Part shown: positions 1-9,400 of the stretch, in pieces
How the letters are laid out: each line of letters begins with the position of its first letter
Position numbering within the stretch: position 1 is the stretch's first letter
From: Cyanobium sp. E1_MAG_00006
GTDB taxonomy: Bacteria > Cyanobacteriota > Cyanobacteriia > PCC-6307 > Cyanobiaceae
DNA: 49,684 nucleotides
Assembly: GCA_027488975.1 (NCBI GenBank)
Contig: JAIYAQ010000031.1
Span: 1 to 49,684, forward strand
Direction of reading: 5' to 3'
The notes under the pieces: generated by a model
Told to the model about the DNA's origin: nothing
What the model saw: only the letters and a program-made list of their open reading frames with translations
Database searches by the model: none
Translations under genes and position numbers: made by a program

Positions 1-164
1 GATGCCGGCACCACCTCTCCCTGCAACCGCCAGGCTTTCCTCCAGTTGTAGAGGGTGACGATGTGGATGCCCAGCTCTGCTGAGATCTGAGCCACGCTCT
101 GCCTGTGCGGCGGACTCATCCGCCTTCTCACGTCAGCTTTGACGGCCTCGCTGTAGCGACGCAT
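1..164 (-). pseudogene. IS3-type transposase OrfA, N-terminal part (runs off window)
   Basis: The minus strand from an ATG at 164 reads MRRYSEAVKADVRRRMSPP and continues into a helix-turn-helix segment (SVAQISAELGIHIVTLYNWR). This is the N-terminal DNA-binding part of an IS3-superfamily OrfA. About 54 codons are visible before the window edge, so it cannot be judged whether the rest is intact. The right end of the element is at 259, where an inverted repeat matches the end of a second copy at 16551. The element sits beside the tail of an older transposase gene (263-346), into which it probably inserted. The family call comes from the HTH sequence and the matching ends. Confidence 0.7.
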
Positions 165-240
165 TGCTCATGTCCTCAAGCCCCCGGGTGTACTGATCAG
201 AGGGGTGACAACTTTCCTGAAACCGGGGGCAGCAGCGGCG

Positions 241-259
241 TCATCTTTCCTGGCAGTCA
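241..259 (-). repeat. Terminal inverted repeat of the left IS copy
   Basis: Read outside-in on the minus strand, the end is TGACTGCCAGGAAAGATGA, followed by GCC and a CTGC motif. The same sequence starts at 16551 on the plus strand, beside an OrfB fragment. The two are therefore opposite ends of the same IS type. The stretch 165-240 between this end and the OrfA start holds only the IS leader. Confidence 0.75.
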
Positions 260-262
260 CCG

Positions 263-346
263 GAGCAGGTGAATGGGGAATGGGCGCTGATGGCCACCAC
301 CCACAACCTGCTCAAGCTGTTCAGGGCAACGCTGGCAACGGCCTGA
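263..346 (+). pseudogene. C-terminal remnant of an IS1182-like transposase
   Basis: The plus frame ending at the TGA at 344-346 encodes EQVNGEWALMATTHNLLKLF followed by RATLATA. A segment of the form 'GLE.V.GEWAL..THNLLKL' is typical of the extreme C-terminus of IS1182-type DDE transposases. Only 27 codons remain, because the IS end at 259 cuts the gene on the upstream side. The rest of the gap to the giant gene (347-445) shows no reading frame of its own and probably holds the non-coding end of this old element. Family assignment is from memory of the motif. Confidence 0.55.
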
Positions 347-445
347 CGCCCCCCTCAGAACGACAGGCGTTCGGGGAGGTCAAGTCCAAGAAGCGCATCG
401 CTGTTGTGTCGCGTCAGAAGATTGCTCTCAACGTGCGACAGGCTC

Positions 446-3400
446 CTAGATGGCCACATAATTCTTGAAATCAATGCCTACAAGAAGATCGTTGTAGTCC
501 ATATCGCCACCGCCATGCATGTCTTCTAGACCAAAAACATTAGATCCCATCATCTTGAAGTGGTTGACGCCATCGGTGTTGACAGCTGCGAAGGCAAAGT
601 AGGTTTGCTGGGTACTGGCCACGATGGCGAAGGGTGCATAGAAAACCCCACCGGCAACGCTGAAATCCTTTTGGGCTAATTGGCGATTAGTTGTGGCGAT
701 TCCATCGAGGGCTGCAGCCCGATTGGCATCACTGAGGGCCAGTTCCCTGTAACGGGCTTGATCAGTGGCTAACAATTCTGTGGGATCGAGGGTGCGACCG
801 GTGACAGAATCGTAGAGGGAGCCATTGCGATCGAGTACCTGGTAAAAACCAACCGTAGAATTATAGCTTGCTTCGCGGTTGTAAGATAAATAGCCATTAA
901 GAAGATTATTCGATAAGGCGGTGGTATTCAGTACTGGGGCAAAGGACTGGTCACATGAGATCAGGGCATTCAAACCCGGTGCAGAGTTGTTGAGATGAAG
1001 CTCGATTGAGAGACCACTACTGGAATTAAGGCTGGCAGTTTTGCTGCCCTCTTGGGCGCTCCAGGTGAGGAATTGGAACTGGCTCCCTAAGGCGGCAAGA
1101 TTCGTTTTGCCAGCAGCCAGTTGCTGCAAAGTGGTACCCCTGGTTTCAAAGCATAGAATCTTCTGATTATTGGTAATCTGAAGATCGCGGCTTAGCTGCG
1201 TTGATCCCAGGGTAAGATTGGAGGCCGTAGCCAAGGAACTGAACAGAATTTGACCCTTGCTGAGCAGATCCTCAAGGGAGACGCTATTGGGATCGTCATC
1301 TGGATTAAGAACTAAATAGCCGATCTCATTGAGATCAGAAGAGTTCGATTTTAGTGTCAGTGATACGAACAAGGCCGTATCAACAGTGATGCTGTTGTCA
1401 CCAACTTGCAATGCGTTTGAATTAACAAGATGTAAGGCAGGCGTAGAATCAACCACTGCGGCAGATGATGGATCGGTGATTGTGCCATCCTTTTCCCCAT
1501 CCATGTCACCAAGTTTGCCATCCACATAGTGAAGGTGAACAAAGTTGGCCATGCCTGAACCGGTTAAATCATAGAAGCGTGCGCCCACGCCCTCTACGGG
1601 GTCGTATAGGAAGGATGCTGTTGCACCGGTAACATCATCAACAAGGAAATAAGTCAATTGCTTATTGCTTTTCTGCAGACCAGTCTTCTCCGGATCGAGC
1701 TCATTTATCAAGGAACCACCTACAACCTTGAGGTCAAAACCGAGGGAGGTTCTGGAGCTACCAGGATTAAGAATAGCCTTAAAGTCGATCATTGTATCGT
1801 TCATTTTGACTAAGGGGTCAGGCGTCAAAAGCGGTGACTTCTTCTTGAACGTAATGGGATTAGTGGGGTCAAACTTGGCACCATTGGCCAGCACTGGTAC
1901 GACTGAAGAAGCCTGATAAAGATTAACAGCGCTAGTCATCTCACTTAAGATGCCGTCGAATATTGCAGCCTTGACTTCATTCACTTTATCGAAAAATGCC
2001 TTGCCTTCATAGGCGTTGGCAATCTTGTCTAGCTCATTAAAGGCTAGTTCACTGCGGCTCGCAATATTGACAAGTAATGACTTAACCGTGGCGATGCTAC
2101 GCTGGTCCGTGGTGGCTTGGCTGATATAAGCAAGCATGCCATCGGCAATCGCTGAGAAAACAGTGTTAATGGTTGAAATCGTAAGATTTGAGCCTGTTGG
2201 GTCTTGGGCGTCGGTTTCTTCGATGAAAGCAATGATTTGGGAGTAGAGTTCCTTGTTTAGCCTAAGCTTATTGGGTAAATCATTGGGAAAGATGTTTGGA
2301 AGGACATTCTCCCCAAGTGTTTCAAGATAATAGGATGCTAAGTGCAGTTTAATATGGGCCATATAGGCGTTCTTGGCGGTAACCTTTTGCTCAGGAGTTA
2401 AGAAGAATGTGGAGTTGCTATCTGCTGTTTCAGCCTGGAGCAAATCCCCCTCGGGATCGCGATTAAGGAAATCGTAGTTGTCTAGTAAGAAAAATTCCTG
2501 GATTTTGGCTTTCACTGCCTCTTCACTAAAGCCTGGCTTATCCTTCGCAATGATCAGGCTGTAGGCGTAGAGCGAGGTTAGGGGGGTGACCATCGCCCCA
2601 TAGGGTGCGACAAAGGGCGTTCTGATTTGTGCTTGGCTGACGGAATCGACGCCGCCATAAACCACCAGCATGCCCTCTTCTGCATCGATCGTGCCGTTGT
2701 GGTTGGTATCAAAGGTGCGATTATCGATTTCTAGGGAATAACTGCCATCCTCTTGCGAAGTGATGGCGGTCGGTTCACCGGGATCAATAATGCCATTGAA
2801 ATTACCATCAAAGAAGACTGTTGATCCTTGCAGGTAGCTGTTGGAGGCCTGGCCACTGCCGTAGGAACCGCCAATGCCAAATCTGAAGATTGGAATTGTG
2901 GCTAGGCGTTGCCGCCACACCGTCATCCAATAGGTAAAGGTGCCAGCGTCAATACCAAGCTGCACTTGCGCATTGAGAACGGCAGCAATTTGCCCCGTCA
3001 GCTGAAACAGATTTAGCGGGGTAGTAATGTTGGCAGCAATTTCTGATCCACGCAGTTTGCCATCGGATGTACCGGACACCCCACCTGGATCTAGTAATTC
3101 AAATTCGGCAGTACCTAAAAGACCACCAGTAATATCGGCTCGGATACCATTGCCCCCAATGCCAAGGCCTGCTTCCATCAGGGCTTCGAAGGTTAATTGC
3201 GGACTGCCGGTGGCAACATAGAAGCCATCAAGGGCTTTGTAACTATCCTGGAGTTTGAAGCCATCTCTGGCCCACTGCTGAATTCCGGCCGTATCAAAGC
3301 CAAAACTCAGGTCGGTAGACATTCCATAGCCCCCCCTCATCACGCCATAAAGGGCTCCATAGATTGGGTAGACTTTCTCGACACTGGAAGACAGACCGGT

Positions 3401-6400
3401 ATCGGGCAGTTGGAAGGTAAAGAGATCGACGGTTTGGCCAAATAGCAATTTAATGATATTGGCTGGGTTCTCTATTAAAGGAATACTAAATCCAAGATCT
3501 TTGAGATCATTGAAAACCTGGCTGAGTTTGGCACCCTTACCAGTCTTGTTGCTGGCCGCAGCACTGGTTGATTGGCCAGATGCGAGGGTTCCACTTTGAT
3601 TATTAACGTCTTTGTTGCTGGCAGAATCAGCTGGATTGTCAGATGATGCGTCGAAATTTTGCAGCGTGTAACTGCCAAAATCGATGGTATATGATTCATC
3701 CCTTGACATACTAGTCAATTCGCCCATCAGGTCAATGACGCCTTTTAGGGTGTCGCAAAATGCAATTGTATCCTCGATACTTTGAACTAATTGGAGGGCC
3801 TTGGGATTGCCAGGACTCAGGCTGGCAATTAGGTTGGCAGTAAATCTAGCAAGTTCAATTGTGCTTGCCTTGCCATCGTTGTCATCATCAAAGACACCGG
3901 CAATGCCAAGCTTTGAAAAAATATGGGTATCGGCATACAGTGCATTGATGATTGGATATATTGGCTTTAAAATACCATCAATTGCGGCGATTGACGGGCG
4001 TATAAAGCCAGAGACAAAGCTGCCCATGTCTAACTTTATGTTATCAAAAAAGATATTGCTTGATTGCGCCTGTGCATTGGTTGGCTCATCTGGTTTATTT
4101 GTATAATCAAACAGCGGCATGATGCTTGAAAGATCAAAGCTGAAGGAGGGAATCACCGAGCTTCCGCCAGCAGATGTTGTGACCCCTAGCGAAAGGGCCG
4201 CATTGCCATTGAATGAATATTGAAAAAGATCGCTGAAATCTGTGCTGAGTAGCTTAGAAACGCCAACCTTGGTAGCAACATTAAATGGTGAAGCTGCATT
4301 ATTTGCATATGGTGAATTCAGGGTTAGGGTGAAATTGGCATTCATGCCCGTTTCCTGACCAGTAAGCCCTGGAACTGGGTCACCATTGCTATCGGTATGG
4401 GGGCTCGGCTTGTTCACCGCATCGAGCTGCAGGTAACCCAGGCCGCCAGTAAGACTAAAGTCGTCAGATAGACCTGTATTGTAATCGGCTGTAAAAGTTG
4501 TATTGGCAGTGTCTAAATAAAATCCCTTTTGCTTGTCAATGCCCATTCTAAGGACAGCTGAGTAGCTAAATGTGCCATCGATTTCTCCATTGGTCTGAAA
4601 GCCAAAGGCTGGGATACCAAAATCGGCAGCGAGGGGGATGGAATAGAGAGCATATTCGTCTTCAATTCCAAAACTTATGGCGAGTTCCTGCGAATCCATG
4701 CTCATGTTGACGGTAATACCGACACCAATTGCATCCGTTAAGAGTTTTTCTAGTTTTTTGCTGGTTAATTGTGGCGTGGTGCGAATCGAATCAATCAGTT
4801 TATCGAGAAACTCATTAAAGCCCAGGCCCACCTTGCCCTTGAGGTTGCCCACCATCGGCAAGCTCAAGGCATTAAGACCATCCATTAAGGACGTTAGGGC
4901 CTGATCGAGGCCCTGGTCGGTGGCTGGATCCAGGGGGCGATCGAGGATATCAATGGCTTGGGTGGTATTGGTGAAATGGTTGGTGGCTTTGCCTGCAGAG
5001 GCGTAATTCGTGTCATTGCTTGTGAAGCTGTATTGAATCTGCCCGGTGTGGATCCCAGTATTAAGGCGGGTGCCAGTGCCATCTTCAATCCTGTTGTCGT
5101 CATTGGCGAGAACATTGACAACCTGCAGCACATTCCAATTGTCTTTGGTGAATGTCAGCGTTGGGTTGTTGACTGTTAATTGGCTTATCGGTGTTCCGCT
5201 TTGTCCGGAGGCAACAGTACTGATATCTGACAGTTGTAGCGTGACTGTGCTCGATGGTTGGCTCAGCAAACAAACCTGGAATTGGGAGGCTGATGCTCCT
5301 TCCACGGCCATGGTGCGCTCGCCCGCCTGCACGATCATGATGCCGGCTACGTCATCGTCCTTAATGGTGATCGTGGCCGTAGACGCGCTCGGATCGAGGT
5401 TATAGCCGCTGCCAGCTTGGAGATTCAGTTGGAACGTCTTATCCACACCATCAACAGTAAAGTCATCGATCGGCATGACGAAGGCGTTGCTGGTGGTTTG
5501 GCCCGGGGCAATGCGAATCGTGCCACTGCTATTAAGACCCTGCACCATCGAATTAATCGACACAGATTCAGTGGTTGTGCCATCGAGATTGGCACTACTG
5601 AGCGCATTGCTGACGCCGTAACCCACCACCAAACCTGTGGATCCCCATGAGGTAGGGATCGGTGCATTGGAAACAAGACGCCAACTGGCCGGTTTACCGT
5701 TTTCAGCGGTTGCTTCGCTGAGTTGAACGAGCTCTAAGCGAACCGTTGGCAGGGTGTTGTGGGTGATCACCACACTCACATCTGCTGTGGTTAAATTCGT
5801 GTAGCTTGCATCGCTGCTGCTGGACTTGAGTTGCAGCTGGCTAATGGTTGTATCTTGAACAATATTGTTGGCAACAGCTTGCACCTGAACCTGTTGGGGG
5901 ATATTCCAATTAGTTGGCGTAAAAACCAACACTTGATCGTTGTTGATGCTGGCGTTGTTAACCGTAAACTGACCGTCGGTGGGGTGCAGTGTTACGTTGA
6001 CATTTGCCGTTGGCTTGGTATTTAGGGATACGGTGAAGGAGCCATTGCTATTGCTACCCTCACCCGTTGCCACGCTCACTGCTGAGGTGATAATAGCAGG
6101 CACATCCATGTCAACCTTGTTGATATTAAATACTTTCCCATTCGATTCAGGTCTGAGACTATTGTAAAATAAATCATCAGATGTAGCGGTGGCGTAGATG
6201 CCGACATTGACATTGCCGGTGTCGATTTGATCCCGTTGGGGAATCACGGAGAACGCTTGTGGCGTTGACCAATTGCTTGGCGTAAAGGTTAGTGGGACTC
6301 GTTTCTGGGCTTGGGTGCTGGATCCGACCTTCAACAGGGCATGGTTCGTGGCGGCGGATTCGAGAAAAACCGTGACCGTTTTGGTCGGTTGGGTCGTGAG

Positions 6401-9400
6401 GGCTAGGTAGCGGGTGAGGCCAGGGCCATTGCTATCGGCTTCATTGATCGAGAAGCTATCGGTTGCGAGCACGGTTTGGAGTCCAGCCGAATCGCTCGTA
6501 ATTCGAAATCCTGGCCGGTCATTATCAATAACTGTGATCTGGGCCCCTGCTGCCGCAGGAAGCGATAGGGTCGCTCCGCTTGACACGGTTGCTTCGGGCG
6601 CGATTGCCGATAGGGAGGCGCTCACCGCTGTGGCTGTGGTGGTGAGGGTGACATCCGTGTTGACCCGGAGGCTGGTTCCATTGGAGAACTGCAACGCATC
6701 GCCAGCTTTAAGGCTGCGGGTGAGGGATGCATCACTTTCATTGAGTCGCAATCCAATCGTGCCGCTGAGTTGGCTGAACGCCGAATCAGGAATCACTTGA
6801 TTGGTAACGGTTGTAACGCCTGGTCCGCTATAATTCCATTGTAATTGGGCTGTGGATGTTCCAGTTGTGGAGTAATAATCCATGGTGACAGCAACGAGCT
6901 GCCCTTGGGTATAGGTTTGATCGCCTGAATCAATCGTTCTCTGGGCTGAAGCCGTCCAATTGTCGATCAGTTTGGTGCCATCGACATAGAGGCGCACGCC
7001 ATTGTCGGCTACTGTGTGGAAGCGATAGGTGCCTGTGCTTGGAATTTTGATGTAGCCAGTCCAGCGGGCTGCAAAATTATTTGTGGGTGATATTACTGCA
7101 AAACTGGCATCTGTCTCGTTGATGCCATTGCCATCGGTTGCTGTTGTTGTTGGAACTAGGGCATAGAGGCCTATGCTTGGATCGGTATAGCCTGAAAAGA
7201 GTTGGCGCGAGAGCCCCGTATTGGTGAAATTACTGGTGGCGACCACATTCAAATTGGGTCGATAGGACTCGGGCCGATAGGCGGCCGCCATCGTGGTGGT
7301 GAAGGCATTGGCATTGGTATGGGTGCCCGTAGCACTCACCTCGAAGCCATTGAATAGGGTGACATCGGAAGTGAGGGTGATGCTGTTGACGACACTGCCG
7401 ACCGATTGTCCATCGTCTACTCGGAAATCAAGGGTGGTGCCGCTACTGAGAAGGAGGGAATCTTGAGAGGCACCATCGAGTTTAAGTTTAATTGTGGTGG
7501 TGCTGCCGGATTGTGTGTACGAACCGGCCTTTATTTTGATGCCAGGGTTGGACAGCAGCGAAAAGGATAGCTTGTCATTTTTTTGAGCAATGACATTATC
7601 AACCGTGCTCACGCTGAAGCTGGCACTGGTGCTATTGGCAGGAATCAGCACCGAATCGAGACCATTCACGCTGAAGTGATTGGCAGGGATCAGCTCATCG
7701 GTTGTGCCCACTCCTGAAGGATTGGGCCGTTGCCACCACAATTGGGCGATGCTTGTGTTGGCGGATGCTGTGTTGGAATCGTAGTAATCGTATGTTATCG
7801 GTACATAGGTGCCTCCCGTAAGATAGAGAGAATCGGCGATATAGGTTGTCGAGGGATTGGTGGCTGAGGTTGCCACATTATGCCAGCGATCAATCAGCAA
7901 TTGGTTGTTGATCGTTAGGCGAACGCCGCTATCAGACTTGCTCTTAAAGACGTAGTAGCCGTCGGTTGGAATGTAAACAAAACCGGTCCAGCGCAACGCA
8001 TACCTTAAGGGTGAGCTTGCACTTCCGTAGGTGCTTGCGTAGGTTTCATTGATGCCATTACTGTCTACTTGTCTGCGGCTAAAAGATGATGCTGCCAGCT
8101 GATCGCTTGAGGTTTGCTGGACGTAGTTGTCAAAGATGAATTCATTAAGGCCCTTAGATGTTGTGCGTGAGGATTCGTTGATTATGAAGTCGCTATTCAC
8201 CCGCTCTTTGCTGGTGCCATCGAGCTGAAAATACACTCGAGTATCCGTTGATCTGGCCTGCTTCAGCGATACAGTGAAGGTCTGGCTGCCGGTATTGCCA
8301 GTGCCTGGGCCAAAGGTGCTGCCCACGATGGTGGCCACTTCGCTGGGATTGGTTGCGCTGGTGGCTGAATTGACCAAATCGTAGCCATACACCAAGGAGT
8401 CCTCGGCGCTGATGGCGTTGAAACGATCGGAGTTGATTTGTTCAACACTGCGGGCTTCTGAATAAACCCGTACATCGCGAATGGTGCCATTTAAATTATC
8501 ATGCCAGCTCCTACTGGCTTTGCCAATCAAATTACTCGAACGGCTTAGGGTTGCTGGCAATGCTGTGGCCGTGCCAGTGCCAACAGAAACCCCATTGACA
8601 TAGACTGTGGCCAGCTTATTCGCATCTATGGTGGCGGCGATATGTGTCCATTGGTTGAGTTGCAATGGCACACTTGCTATCACATCTAATACGTTGTTCC
8701 CAGCTGCATCTTGAATCAAAAATCTTGGTTTGCCTGTGGCCTCATGCAGCATGAGGATGATTTGGTTTACACCCACTCCATTGCCAAGATCAATAATGCT
8801 TGGCCAGTTGGTGTATTGCTTGACATTGACCCATGCCTCCATTGTAAGTGGGCCGCCTAGATTTTTGGCTGTCAGTGATGTGTATTGTGTTGTAGATCCA
8901 TTAAAGTTGAGACCACTAGATCCACCACCCACCAGGCTGGCACCGGAGAATTGAGTGGCGGCCGGATCCCCCGTACGGGAACTATTCGCGGTGCCATTGA
9001 AGCCGTAGGCGTAGGTGAGGCTACTGTCTGTGGCGTTTACGGCTGAGTAGCGATCCGTATTGATTTGCTCTTCCGTGCGGGCGCCACTGTACATCCTCAG
9101 ATCTGCTATCGAGCCATTGAGATAGGCGTTATCTCCCCCCCAGTTGCTCCGACCAACATAGTTATTGGACCGTTGTAGCGTAGCCGGCAAGCTGATCGCC
9201 ACCGTTGTGCCAATAACGGCACCATTCATGTAAAGCTTGACATTTCTTTGGTCGTCTATTGTTGCAGCGATATGGGTCCATTCGTTAAGTGCAATTTGGT
9301 TAGTTGGTTCAATATCTACTATCCGGTTGCCGCTGCCATCGTAGACATGGAAAAATAGTCTACCAGAATTTTCTAGTTGCCCCAAAATAATATTGTGATT

